DNA from: Alisma plantago-aquatica | Taxonomy: Eukaryota > Streptophyta > Magnoliopsida > Alismatales > Alismataceae | Reading direction: 5' to 3' | DNA: 64,000 nucleotides | Assembly: GCA_963693085.1 (NCBI GenBank) | Contig: OY856409.1 | Span: forward strand, 294,414,058-294,478,057 | Shown: in pieces, positions 38,241 through 49,788 of the stretch | How the letters are laid out: every line of letters starts with the position of its first letter | Position numbering within the stretch: the first letter of the stretch is position 1 | Position numbers and translations under genes: made by a program | Notes under the pieces: generated by a model | Database searches by the model: none | Seen by the model: only the letters and a program-made list of their open reading frames with translations | What the model was told of the DNA's origin: nothing

Positions 38241-39200
38241 AGGTTGGAACTTGTTCAATCTACTCTGAGTGTTCTTTACTTGCAATGGTGATACGCCTTT
38301 TCTATTCCAAAGTCTACTATGGATTCTATTGAAAAACTTTGTCGTGAGTTCCTTTGGAGTAAAAATGAAGAGAAATCTCAGTTGCATCTTGTTAAATGGA
38401 AAAGTGTTACGTTGCCCAAAAAGGAGGGTGGGCTTTGGATTAGAAATATTGTTGAAGTTACTAGATTTTCTTGCTTATGAATTCCTGGGACGTAGCTAAT
38501 AAAAAGGATTCCTTTTGAGTCAAATGGGTTTGTGAAAGATATTTATCTAAATCCTCCTTTTGGTCGATCAAAGTTGCTTCTTCTATGTCTTGGTTGTTTT
38601 CCAAAGTTTTGGAATGTTGATTGGAACTACTAGCTCATACTAAGTTTTGCATTGGGAATGGAAAGGATACTTATTTCTGGCTTGATCCCTGGGTTTCAAA
38701 TAATTCGTTTCTATGGGACCTGGTTGGTAAAGATGCCTATCTTAAGCTTGGCATGCCTATTAATTGTAAAGTTAGTTCTACGTTTATGGAAGGGAAATGG
38801 GTGTTCCTGATAATAGAAACATTAGGATGTTGTCTGAAGTTCTCAAGAGTATTTCTGTTGCAGATGAAGGGTCTGATTGCTTATCCTTTAATGATAAAAA
38901 AATCCCTCAACTTAAAGCATATCTGGAATTCTATTCATGTTTCAGGCTCTGTTTCAGAGATTTTTCTTGTGTCTTTGGAAGGGTTTTTTCCCTAGAAGAT
39001 ACCAGTTGAATATGTGGAATATTATCCATGACAAACTTCCAACTTCTGAATATATGAGAACAATAGGTTTCTCTAGGCCTTCGAGGTGTTTTCTCTGCAA
39101 GTTGGATTGTAAATCATCTAACCATTTTTTATTCAATTGTTCTTTTTTGAAGGACATATGGAGAGAGCTGGAGAAGTGTGTGAGGTTTCATTTCTAGTTG
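38241..39200 (+). pseudogene. L1-type LINE ORF2 C-terminal part (zf-RVT)
   Basis: Frames joined give WKSVTLPKKEGGLGIRN-like sequence (38.4 kb), IGNGKDTYFWLDPWVSN (38.65 kb) and at 38937-39197 the zinc-binding zf-RVT domain: MWNIIHDKLPTSEYMRTIGF, RCFLCKLDCKSSNHFLFNC. The last gives a CX2C...HX4C-type arrangement. This ends ORF2 in the most common plant L1 group without a full RNase H. Confidence 0.85.
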
Positions 39201-39757
39201 TTCAATTGGGATGATGTCTATAAATTAAGAATAATAAGCATAAATTCCTTCTCTTAAATTCTCTGTATTACACTTGGTGGGAAAGAAATTCCAGAGTTCA
39301 TGAGGATAAAGAACTCTCTCTTGTTGATATCAGTAAGAAAATTATGCTTGAGTTTTATTATTTCTGGACGTGATTATTTTCTAGATGGGGTTCCCTTTTT
39401 ATGACTCTTTCTTAGAAGAGCTAGTGTCGGGGTCAAAGTGATATTCTTGAGGAGCTTCTGTTAACCTTTCTTTGACTTGGTTGTTATGTGGATGATGGTT
39501 TCACTCTTTGGGATGGTCAAAGCTTGACTGTGTCTATACTCTATTGGGATCTGATCTTTGTAGGTTATGTCCAATAGTTGAAGATCCTGATCTTGGGAGA
39601 ATAAATTTTGTCTGTTAGTTATACTTTTCTCTATACTTGTAAATCTTTTCTTTAAAAGTCTTATGCTTAATATTGGATTGGCCTGTGAGCCTAAATCTCT
39701 TTTCTCTTTCTTCTTAAGTTTTGTATAGAAATTTTTTCAAAAAATACAAAAAAAAAG
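39201..39757 (+). other. LINE 3' untranslated region and A-rich tail
   Basis: Non-coding DNA that ends in an A-rich run (aaaaaatacaaaaaaaaaag, about 39738-39757), the expected 3' end of an L1. I searched by eye for the bases after the tail (gagaaaggag) upstream of the LINE and found no convincing target duplication. Confidence 0.6.
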
Positions 39758-40629
39758 AGAAAGGAGTTTTGAGGACCACAAAAAATCTAATTATTTGTAT
39801 GAATGAGTGTTGTAACATGAGAGAGTGAATACATAGTAGTGGAAGTGAAACCTCTCATCTTGATAATTGTATTATTTTTAGAAATCATCTTTTATGGTTT
39901 AATTTTATTTCTTGGTTTGTTAATTTAGCTAATAAACCATCAACTTCATATATCCTTTTATTCATTTTTTTAATTAGGCTAAAACTTGAGTTGTTTTTAA
40001 AAAGGTTATCCTTTGAGTTTTATCCTAAAGCTATATTATGATAATACTCGTTCACTTAGGGGTGGTGATTATTGCATGTTAGATTGAGTAGAAACTTGGG
40101 GATGTATTTTTAAGTGAATTTGTTGTGATATAACCTATCACATCAATAACCCTGGTACCCCCTTAGTGATGGGAAAGCTGAAGGCAACACATTTCCCCAG
40201 CATGGTGGATCATGTGTAGTCCAAGTTTGCTAGATGGAGGTTGAGGTTGCCTTTGTTTGCTAGTAGGATTTCCCTCATCTCACTTTCTTGCTTCGATCCC
40301 TCTATATTTCATGGTGGCGCTACTGGTCCCCTCTTCATGAATTAAGCAGATTGATTGAGTGGTGGCTAGGTTTCTCTAGGGGCGTGAGATGGGTCCAAGA
40401 GGAAGGCATGGGTGGTTTAGTGGGTGGTGTGGTCTTATCTTTCTAGGGATAAGAGATAGGATGGCCTTACTATACCCTACATGGATGCAAACAAAGAATA
40501 CTTGATCAAGTGATGCTGGGAGGTTTCGGTTGGTCAATGTGTGTGGGGTTATCCATGCAGATCAAAATATAAGGGAAGCACAGTGATTAGGGTTGTGTCA
40601 CACCCTCACTCTTTTATTCTCTCGAGATT
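39758..40629. other. Mostly unassigned; right part may belong to the second LINE
   Basis: The left half is AT-rich with no signal. From about 40.2 kb codon-like GC-richer sequence begins, probably the degraded middle of the LINE whose end is at 40.63-41.66 kb. Confidence 0.4.
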
Positions 40630-41660
40630 CCTATCTCCTACGTGGAGGAAGGTTTGGTTGCATTCTCTTTGGTGATATTGAGGGTGAGATGGATTATTGG
40701 TAAGGGAGATCTTAGTTTTTGGTTTGATAGGTGTTGTCATCTTCCTCTACATACTTGGTGCAATGACCAACTAATGTTAATGTTAGTTCAAGGTTGGAGA
40801 TTCATGGCTGAAAGATGTGGGGTGGGACTAGGTTCTACTCGATGCTCTATTAGAGGAGGGGTTGTGCAATATGGCCTAATCTTGCAATTTCGTGGATGAC
40901 AAAGGCGATGCACAAGTCTGAAGGGAGAATTGAAGGGGTTGATTTGTAGCTGAGGAGGTTAGTGCGAGAAGACCAATACATCTAGGAGAGGTGAACTAGG
41001 TGGAAATGGAATATGTTCATTCTACCGCACATTGATGTTGTGGTTTGGAAGTTAATGCACAAGGTGTTATGTATTGATGATAACCTACGCGGGTGCCAGA
41101 TCCCTTTTGTGGCTAGGTGTAAATGTTGCACAACACCATGGGGAAAATAGTGGATCATCTCTTTGCGGATAGCATGGTGGCTATAGAGCTTTGGGGCAAA
41201 TTTGATGAATTGGTGGACTTGGATAGGGAGAGCATCTAGTGGACGGATAATAGATAGAGGATGGAGTTTTGTTGGGGGTTTGTATTCCGAACTTGGTGGT
41301 ATGGATGCTTTGGGGGAGATGCAGCAGTAGGTTTGAAGGAAATCGGATGGTAGTTGGTCAGTTGTGGAAGGAGCTGATGGAGGTTGTTCATGGCGTTAGT
41401 AGGAGCTTGGTGTTAGGTTGATGAGGAGCCTAGGTCTTCTTGGCATTCAGGATTCTCCTTGCTTGCTTAAGGAAGTGAGGTTTTGGAGATGGAGACGGTC
41501 GGACTTGAATAATATGAAGTTGAATCTGGCTATTGGGGCCTTAATGGTGGCCGGAGGGAGTAAGAGGAGGGTGACTGTGGTAGTGAGAGCCAAAAGTCGG
41601 GAAGGATGGCCTCGGCTTTTATATCTGGGCTTACTGTTGAGTCCCACTTAAGAGGTCAGT
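40630..41660 (+). pseudogene. Second LINE remnant (zf-RVT and RNase H type)
   Basis: Plus-strand frames include RWIIGKGDLSFWFDRCC (40.69 kb; form GxGxxxxFWxDxW of LINE ORF2), then VWKLMHKVLCIDDNLRGCQI and PFVARCKCC (41.04-41.13 kb; zf-RVT with RCxCC), and 41418-41651 FWRWRRSDLNNMKLNLAIGA (form W.PP..G.LKLNVDGA, start of an RNase H) with the DG pair lost. The RCKCC pattern and the RNase H after zf-RVT distinguish it from the LINE at 34.7-39.7 kb. 5' half missing or unreadable; many stops. Confidence 0.7.
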
Positions 41661-42252
41661 GGTCAAGCCATGGTGGTTTCTTCGAAGGCTAGGTAGAAGT
41701 TTTTTGGGGAGTGGAATGGCTCATGTAATCTAAGGAGGTCAACAGCCTTTTGGAGAAGTGGGCATCTTTCGTTTTCTTTCCCACAAGGTGGTCGACTCTG
41801 CCCCGTGAGAACTTGGTTAGGGTTGGAGACTTTTTTGATGACTTGGTCGTGTTTCAAAACCCATCATCATACTTGCCTATGAGAGTCAGAGGCTTGATAG
41901 CATTAGATAGGGGTCACGTACTGTATGTCACACAGAAATAGGTTCCGGTTTAGTTTGGGTTGCTTGTACGGCATACATGTCTTGTGGTTGTGAGGTGCCT
42001 CGGCATCAGGGCAACATATTTCGGTCTGTATTGGTGTTTGATTGCCTACACGGAGAGTGCGGGATGAATACTATCATCTCATGATTTATATTAAGAAAAC
42101 ACAAAAACATATAGATAGGCAAGTAATGGATAAATATGTGGAGTAAAAGCATGTGGACTCGAACCATCCTAAGGGATATGAAATTACACAAATCTCAAAT
42201 CACTAGAGAAATTTTTGGTCACCTAACAACCTCTATAACAAATGTAGTTCGT
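41661..42252. other. Probable LINE 3' end, otherwise unassigned
   Basis: The sequence after the RNase H fragment has no coding similarity. An A-rich patch (aagaaaacacaaaaacata, about 42092-42110) could be its tail. Confidence 0.4.
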
Positions 42253-42680
42253 ACTATACCGAAGAAAGCTAATTCTCTTTCTCAACGAGATTATAAAAGT
42301 GTCATGCAATTGGATACACAGCTTCAGGGTTTAAATGCAAAAGTTTTCCTTCCCTACAGCAGTTCATGCATTAAAGGAGAAACATCGTAGATGCCATATT
42401 ATTCTACAAGCTCCAAATGGAGATATATACATTGAATTTCGTTATGATACTATGTCCTACAGCAGTACTATACCGAAGAAAGCTAATTCTCTTTCTCAAC
42501 GAGATTATAAAAGTGTCATGCAATTGGATACACAGCTTCAGCGTTTAAATGCAAAAGTTTTCCTTCCCTGCAACAGTTCATGCATTGGAGGAGAAACATC
42601 GTAGATGCTATATTATTCTACAAGCTCCAAATGGAGATATATACATTGAATTTCGTCATGCTACTATACCCTACAGTAAC
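42253..42680 (+). repeat. 214-bp tandem duplication with conserved open frames, origin unknown
   Basis: Two copies, 42253-42466 and 42467-42680, differing at about a dozen positions. Each copy encodes the same two overlapping plus-strand peptides: KKANSLSQRDYKSVMQLDTQ and, one frame over, KEKHRRC(H/Y)IILQAPNGDIY. The second looks like genuine protein sequence, but I cannot name a family. The changes mostly keep the frames open. It could be a captured exon or a processed gene fragment. It lies about 90 bases beyond the stop codon of the DUF2358 gene and in the opposite sense. Confidence 0.75.
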
Positions 42681-42767
42681 AACACCCACTGCACCATGAG
42701 CAAACGTACTACATGTATACATCAAAACTTTCTGTGGCTTTTTCATTCCCAAAAAGGGAAGAAACAT

Positions 42768-43263
42768 TCAACCACCTTCAGCAACACAGCGCCAGGCAAG
42801 AGTTATTTGGAGAGCTATATAAAACCTCACCCACGTGAACCTTACAAGGAAGGGCAGGTAAGAAACCAAGGGGGGCGAACACAAAGACTGAAACAAAGTA
42901 GGCCTGGGAGTGGAAGGGCAGCCTATCATGGCGATTAGTTCTTCCACACGGAGCATCCGGAACTTTGGTGGGGAGTTGACGGCAATGTTGTCCACGCGAT
43001 GCTCATAGATCTTGCCCTCTTTGTCAAGCTTGTACTCTGAAGTCCCATCAAAACGGCCTTGGCTTTCCCATGGAACTCGGGGAACACCATGGATGGTCCA
43101 GCGTATCATGATGCTATTCTCAAAGGGCTGCCAGATGCTCACAACATCCAACCACAGTGCCTTGAAAAATATCTTGCCACAAAAACGCAGAGCCCAAAAT
43201 ATTCGTTTGTAGTTCTGCATACCAGCAAACGTGTTGAACGGGTCTTTGAACACAATATCTTCC
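42768..43263 (-). CDS. DUF2358 protein, exon 2 (C-terminal part, stop codon)
   Basis: Minus-strand exon of 496 nt. The acceptor is ctgcag before 43263, preceded by a pyrimidine-rich tract. The first nucleotide completes the split arginine codon left by exon 1, giving IYR-EDIVFKDPFNTFAG. It encodes residues 135-298: KRIFWALRFCGKIFFKALW, SIWQPFENSIMIRWTIHGVP, WESQGRFDGTSEYKLDKEGK and YEHRVDNIAVNSPPKF, all characteristic of the plant DUF2358 family (NTF2-like fold). The last 34 residues are hydrophobic (PLVSYLPFLVRFTWVRFYIA) and could be a membrane contact. The reading is unbroken to a TGA at 42768-42770. Molecular function is not established for the family. Intact reading and exact splice phase argue for a live gene. 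Confidence 0.9.
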
Positions 43264-43734
43264 CTGCAGACAGAAAACTATGTATATCATATCTTGAGCA
43301 TACCACTGGAAAATATAGAAAAACTCAATTCAATTAGATAATAAGATAAAGCATCCAGAACAGCCCCGTCAGGCTACTAGTACGGCAATTTTGTTTGCCT
43401 GCTGCTTGCTGGAATGAATGCGGAAATTTGACGACAGACAAATTGCAATAATAACAAGATTAGTCAGCATTTATGACGTCATTAACAACAGTTCCCTAAG
43501 TGCAATACACAAACACTCGCAATGGCCAAAGTGCAAAAGCAACACGATAAAAATGTCAAATACTTTTTTATCAGATATTGTGTTCAATCCTTGAAAACCG
43601 AGCCAGAAAGGGCACACCAGTATTATAAGAAACAAGTTGGACTGGCCAGCTAAACCAGAAACTGCCAATAGACCCAGCTCAGTCAGCATCCATACCCTCT
43701 AAAAAGAGCCAAAACAGGCCGGCTGGTCAATCCA

Positions 43735-44690
43735 GCCAGTTAACCAGTGGAACTAGTTCACCCAACCAGAACCGGCTAGGTCTACTTGACGTGAATATTA
43801 GGCATATGCAGCAGACCCAAACACCCTCCAGCACTCCCTACAGCCTTGATTAATACATTTTGTTACTAATATTAGATTTATTTTTGTTGTTTACATGCAT
43901 TTTATTTACATATTTACTACACCACCACTACTACTACTGTTGATCTTTCATGCAATGTTATGCCACTGAAGTACCATTTGATAGTCCCCAAACTTAGTTA
44001 ACTGGTGGAACTAGTCAAGCTAACCAGAACCGACCAGGTCTATGTAACATGAATATTACGCATGTGGGAAACCCAGACACCCTCCAACGTTCCCCTACAG
44101 CCCTATACTATTACTACGTTTTTTGTTACTACTATCAGCTATCTTTTTGTTGTTAACAGGCAAGTCGTATACATATTTCCTATACTGTACTACTAGTACC
44201 ATTGATCTATACACTGAAACAAATTACTACTGGTTGAACATTTACAGTCATGTAATGTTATACCACTAAAGTACTACTGGTTGAACGTTCACTGCCATGT
44301 AATGTTGTACCACTAAAGTACCATTTACTGCTACTACTACTACCGTCAATCTATATACTTGGAACAAAGTACTATTGGTTGAACGTGTACTGCCATCAAG
44401 TCATGTAATGATGTACCAACATGCATGTTAACAAGAAAAAGAAATCTAATAATAGTAACAAAAAAAGTATTCATAGTATAGGGCTGTAGGGGATGTTGGA
44501 GGGTGTCTGGTTTCCTGCATCTGGCTAATATTCACATGCCACGTAGACCTGGCTAGTTCTGGTTAGCTAGACTGGTTCCACTGATTAACCAAGTTTGAGG
44601 ACTATTAAATGGTTGAATGTGTACTGCAATGTAATGTTGTATCCCTAAAGTATTATTTAATAATCCTAAAACTTAGAACCTACTTTATAC
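43735..44690. mobile_element. Foldback (long inverted repeat) element block
   Basis: A 625-bp unit at 43981-44605 has inverted arms of about 155 bases: atagtccccaaacttagtta at the left end pairs with the complement of aaccaagtttgaggactat at the right end, and the arms remain complementary past the cctacagccctata segment. The loop carries copies of gccatgtaatgttgtaccac at 44.25, 44.30 and 44.40 kb, and another follows at 44.63 kb. A direct, diverged copy of the left arm and loop start lies immediately upstream (43735-43980). No certain target duplication; DNA-element class open. Confidence 0.7.
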
Positions 44691-46749
44691 ATGGTTTTAT
44701 CAAATACATGGTAGGAGTTTGGTAGCCAATATTCAGTAATTGTTTTGTTTTTAAAATTTAGTTTATCAGTTTTATATTTGCTTTATGATGTATGAGGTCA
44801 TGACTCGTTATAATGGGTTTTGTTTTCATTTTATCATAGCTGAACCAGTTCATATTTTGTCTATTCTGCCTATAGTTTTAGGCTTTTAGCATCTTTAGAT
44901 ATTCAAGACATTATTCATAACATCACCTGTCCACTGTCAGACTGGTTAACTGGAAACCAGTAACTACACTGGTCTCATTACCAGTCCCGTAATACAAACT
45001 TGAGGTACATGAACCATAACCTCCAGAGCCAAGACCATTACGCAGATAATAACTCAAGTTTGTTTCATCAGCAATGACTGTCAATCGAAGTGGCTGATGT
45101 CATGTCCGGTTTATGTGTGTCCTTCATTATTAATAAACCTACTAACACAAACCAGATCTACAAGTAAATTTGGGTTTGGCAAATGGCTCGTCCAAATGTG
45201 ACAGGATTCTCCACTTGATCAAGTGGCTGTTTAAAAAATCTTGTTGAATCAGATTAGAATTCAAGCTCATACCAAGTTCCAATCACATTTATGTTTTTAT
45301 ATAGGGCCATGGTGTCGATATAATTTTACCCAGAGTTACATGTTTAGTGGGGTGATTAAGTACAGTTCAATATTGTCCATGCTGAATACTAGCCATAATT
45401 CATCTTGCTGTGGACAAACATGGGAGGTCTACAGGGTCTGCGTCGACCATATCTTCTTTCTCAGCAAACGTGCCACACCAATCTATTTTCTGTCCTTGTA
45501 AACACCATGAGAACAGAAAAACTAGGCACAAGAGTTGAGCACTAGCATCGACAAACGAAGTTGGCAGTAGGTGGGTTTGGTGCACTATTGATTATTGAAG
45601 CATATGAACTCTACAGGTGAAGGCCTGATTTGGTGGAGCTTCTTATGTGACTAGACATGCATCTTCCAAAAGCATGCCACTTCTCAAGTAGAACGGGCAG
45701 GAAATGCATTAGTCTGAAGGAGGTCCTGACCAATGGGAAGTAAAACCGCCTAACGAGCCCCTCTGCTACATCATCTGCAGGTTGGCCAGATTGCTACTCC
45801 TATATATTAATATTCTTCCGGATCATAGAATTAAATGTCTGATTTCGATGTCGTGTCCGATGGCCCAGAAACAGAAATTTTTCGAAATTCCGGCCGAAAT
45901 TTTGATATTTACGGCCCTAACGATTTCAACGACCAAATAAGCGAATTAAATCATGAAAATTTACCAGGACGTTCTAATCGCCAAGATCTACTCAAACATG
46001 CAATAATATTTCATATTGGATATGTGGGGGGTGGGGTCTCCCACATTTGTAAGTGAAGGAAGCTGAACAATTTTGACAGAATTTCGATGATGAAATGAAG
46101 GAATTAAGTTAAGGAATTTTGCAAACACAATGTTTGAACATAGACACACTAGATTGTATAATAAATTTATATGTTTAGAGGTTAGGGTGGGATCCATGTC
46201 TTGATGAGTGAGTGCACAAATGAACAGAAATGTCAAGTATGTTAGGCAGTTAGACTGTTACAAACTTGCATACTTCAAGTTAAAACAACTAGAGTAATAG
46301 ACTTCATAACTTAGAGATATAACTTACAAGTTACAATATTGTAGGTCAGTATATTTATTGTATAAGATTACCATTATAATATATTTAGGGTTACATAAGT
46401 GAATAATAATAAAAAATATTTAGGGTTACAAGTTACAACTTACACATCATTTTGTATAAGGCTACTATTATAATATATATAGGGTTACATAAGTGAAAAA
46501 TACACAAATATAAGAACTTCCATTAAAAAAGCTTTTGTAGCCATTTTGTGTATAAATATGAAATATATTGATTAGATTCTCAAAATAAGTATAGATATAC
46601 GCATTTCACACTATTGTTTCTTAGATTTACAAGTTCACTTCAAGATCTTGAGAATTTTAAGAGAAATGCCACTAAGAAATTTAGGATTTTTGGAGTATTT
46701 ATTAAGATATGTCTAACAAGGAGTAAAAAAAAAGTAGTAGTAGATGGGC
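44691..46749. other. Intronic, mostly unassigned
   Basis: No coding signal. At about 45845-45930 there is a patch of ttcgaaattccggccgaaat type words, related to a similar patch at 49685-49765; these may be the ends of another DNA element family. A ttacataagtgaa motif recurs at 46.39 and 46.48 kb with atatttagggtt. Confidence 0.4.
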
Positions 46750-47511
46750 TAGGATGGTTCAGGAAAGCGGTATGCGATGTACGGGCGGAGAGGGTACTGC
46801 ATAGAGTATATGCGGTATGCGGGAGTATATGCGGTTTTGGATTTTTTTTATTTCAATAAACTAATTATATATAAAATATTATAGCGAGATCATAAATTAA
46901 AATATATAGAGTAGGCACGTACATCTATTTACTTATAAACATATTAATATGTATGTATAATGTATGATATGCTTATATATGTATATATGTCAATATATAG
47001 AATGTGTTTGTAATATATGTACAAATGCTAAAATGTAGGTAAATCAATGTACAAATATATGTATAGTGTGTATAAATGTGAATAAATCAAAATGTATATA
47101 TACATGCACAAATATGTGATTGTATATTTAGGTATATTGTATATGTATCTGTACATGTTAATATATCAAAAGGTATTCGAATAAATGTACAAATGCATGT
47201 GGAAAATTTTTATGTATTACAATGTATACATATACTTAAAGAATATATATCTCAGTTTAAATACATAATGAAATGTGTGTATATATATGCATGTATGTAC
47301 AAAATGCATGAACATTAGTTGTGGGCTTTTCGAAAAGCGGAGTTTAATCGGCCGCTTAATCGGTCAAGCGGGAGTATATGCGGCCCATGACCGCTTAGTG
47401 GACCGATTAGTAATATGCGGTGCGGTAGGGTGACTGAATAGGTATATGCGGGAGTATATGCGGCCGTGCGGACCGATTTCCCGAACAGTTTACATACCTT
47501 AGAATCAAGTA
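46750..47511. mobile_element. GC-ended, AT-cored hAT-like non-autonomous element
   Basis: Inverted ends share gttc(a/g)ggaaa(g/t)cgg (left near 46757, right as the complement of ccgatttcccgaac near 47473). Both subterminal regions are full of gcgggagtatatgcgg and aatcggcc words. The core, 46860-47320, is AT-rich with a degenerate tandem of about 30-40 bases (acaaatatatgta, aaatgtatata themes). It has the same build as the hAT element at 49789-50615. No clean 8-bp duplication, so the exact ends are uncertain. Confidence 0.55.
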
Positions 47512-49283
47512 AAGTAGCCTTCGAGAGCAAGATATCACAAAAAATTTGCTAAAAGATCAAAGTCCCAACAAACCCAGTCGATGGAACACTATTTTGCAAA
47601 ATAGGTGCTGCATTTCGCATACTTTGACTAATTATCACTTTCTTGAATCTCGCAACCTCTTTCTTTTATAATCTATATTACTCCATTATGTTTCAAACCC
47701 TTCTTTACTTTCCATAATCCCCTTACCATATACTACTATTCCACATGTCATCTATAACTTCTAGTTTTCTCTTATGATCATGTTGCTTCTTTTATGTGTA
47801 TGATCAAGTATACCATGTTGCATATATTTCCTTTTATCCTTCTACAAATGTGAAGTTGAAATTCTAAATCAATAATCTCTCTACTAGTTGCAACTCATGT
47901 TTAATACATTACATATCCTTCATTTTAAAATCAAATGGCTCATGCATGGATGAAACATAGTTTCTCTTTCAATCAAATTTTTCCTTCATGAATATAGTCT
48001 ACCTTTGTATGACTTATTCATTTATTTAGCTACACTTTTGTTCTTCTTTTAGAAACTAGTTTGTTGTTCTATAGAGACTTAGAATCCAAAGGCAGTAAGG
48101 ATGAATGTATTAAACTTATTAATAAAGGTATACATTCCATGTTCTCAATTATATCATAACCCTCATTCCTTAATCAAGCTCATTATTTCCAACATTTCTC
48201 TTTGTTTCAACTAAGTTTCTTATCCTAGTTTTATGATTTACATGCGCATCTAGTTCTCTTCACTTTAACTCTTCTGAAGACTCTTCACTTCTATGTACTT
48301 ATTGTATACTTAGCTCTTTTCTTCTATTTTCCCTTTGCTTTGGAGTACATAAAAACATTGTACTCAGTTATATAATCCATTCCTCATGATTGATTCTTAC
48401 TATCTTGGCCCCTTACATACTTTTCTCATATCTTTTCCATATTTCATATTTAGAGTTCATATAATACTAATAATTAAACTTAATCTGAATCTTATGTCAT
48501 GTTCCTTTATTCCCAATTAAGGGTTTCTCATATGAGGCCCCAAAGTTGGATATCAGATATCAGTTCCAACTGATTTTTAACTATTCTAATCTTTCCCATA
48601 TGTTTCAACATCTTAGTGTATGTACATTCTCACTGTGATGTGGGTATAATTTATCCAAAGTCTACTCTTATTGTATTTTTAATAGGAGTCGTTAGATCCC
48701 AGTAACGCACCCTGCCAGCTGGACCAGGCCGAACCTATAGTCCTGAAGCCAAGAGCTACTCAGGATTACTAACTCCTATTCATCTCAAATGTGTGGAAGA
48801 AAACTTATCCACTTAGGAAAGCTCATTCAAAGATCATTTCTAGTCTACTTGATACAAAGAATGTAATCAATAAATGCTACGACTGCATAGTGTACAACAA
48901 ATCCTAAATACCCATATATATTTCAAAATACTAAATATCTGAATTCAAACATATAAGAGCTTTTCTATTCATCTCCAATAAAACAACAATATGAAATGAA
49001 AGTTCTATCTCATTTGATATTTATGTTCTTAATTCATATTGTTTATCTTGTTTCTAACCAAAATATTTCTAGGGTTCCTCTCTAGACCATCCTTCTACTG
49101 TATACCTAGCCAGGGTATACATGAAAGAATAGATAAAGTAGCTTGATACTGGTTGATCCAAGTACTCAGATATCGGGCAAGGATATCCAAATACTCAAAT
49201 CCCCAGAGCTAACATCATAACATCTCATATCTGCCACACTTATGACTCTAACTTACTAACTTAATGGTCCCTGAAACCTCAGC
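47512..49283. other. Intronic, unassigned
   Basis: T-rich DNA without open frames or recognised repeats. Near 48.69-48.77 kb a GC-richer phrase (accctgccagctggaccagg) stands out but I cannot assign it. It might be the internal part of the minus-strand gypsy scrap whose PBS is at 49284. Confidence 0.4.
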
Positions 49284-49300
49284 TTAAGCTCTGATACCAA
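49284..49300 (-). other. Primer binding site scrap of a minus-strand gypsy element
   Basis: The minus strand reads TTGGTATCAGAGCTTAAG, with the initiator tRNA-Met complement intact. Two bases to the right a probable LTR end (GGGGTGTAACA on the minus strand) begins at 49303. How far the LTR extends is unclear (perhaps to about 49.64 kb). No coding part of this element is recognisable. Confidence 0.6.
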
Positions 49301-49780
49301 GTTGTTACACCCCGATCTCACAATTACCATTAATCATGACATTAGGGCATAAATTGAGAATTTAACGTAATACAAAGATCACCCTTAACTTTTTCTTCTT
49401 TTTCAAACTTTTTTTCTCGCATTGAACCTCACAACTAAGTTGATGACAAGGGAAGGTATGATCTTGATCCAATGCTGAGGAATGAGAACAAGTATGACCT
49501 AACATGGCTAGTCAGTGGTCCGCTTGTGTCTTAGTAGCTGTTGGGTTAAGCATGCTCATATGGATGTAAACCCTAAGGATGTTTGTGACCTTGTTGTCAA
49601 GAGTCATAGTTTGCTCCCATCCTGGGAGAGGGACCCTTTGGTAGGGTGTATACCAGTTTTGTGACCAGTTCATGCAAACTGACGTTTCGATGTCCGATTG
49701 AAAAAAAAATGAAATTTCGAGCGAAATTTCACAATTTCGATCGAAATGTTGTTCCATGTTCCGGATATATGCTCACATCA

Positions 49781-49788
49781 CTAATCGG
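49781..49788 (+). other. Left 8-bp target duplication of hAT element
   Basis: ctaatcgg, repeated exactly at 50616-50623. Eight bases is the hAT superfamily duplication length. Confidence 0.92.

Noticed and set aside
43012..43337. Plus-strand open frames over the DUF2358 exon
   Set aside because: They are antisense shadows of a strongly conserved coding exon.
46740..46860. Plus-strand open frame with a cysteine-rich tail as a secreted peptide gene
   Set aside because: It covers the left arm of a hAT-like element; the reading is produced by gcggtatgcggg words.
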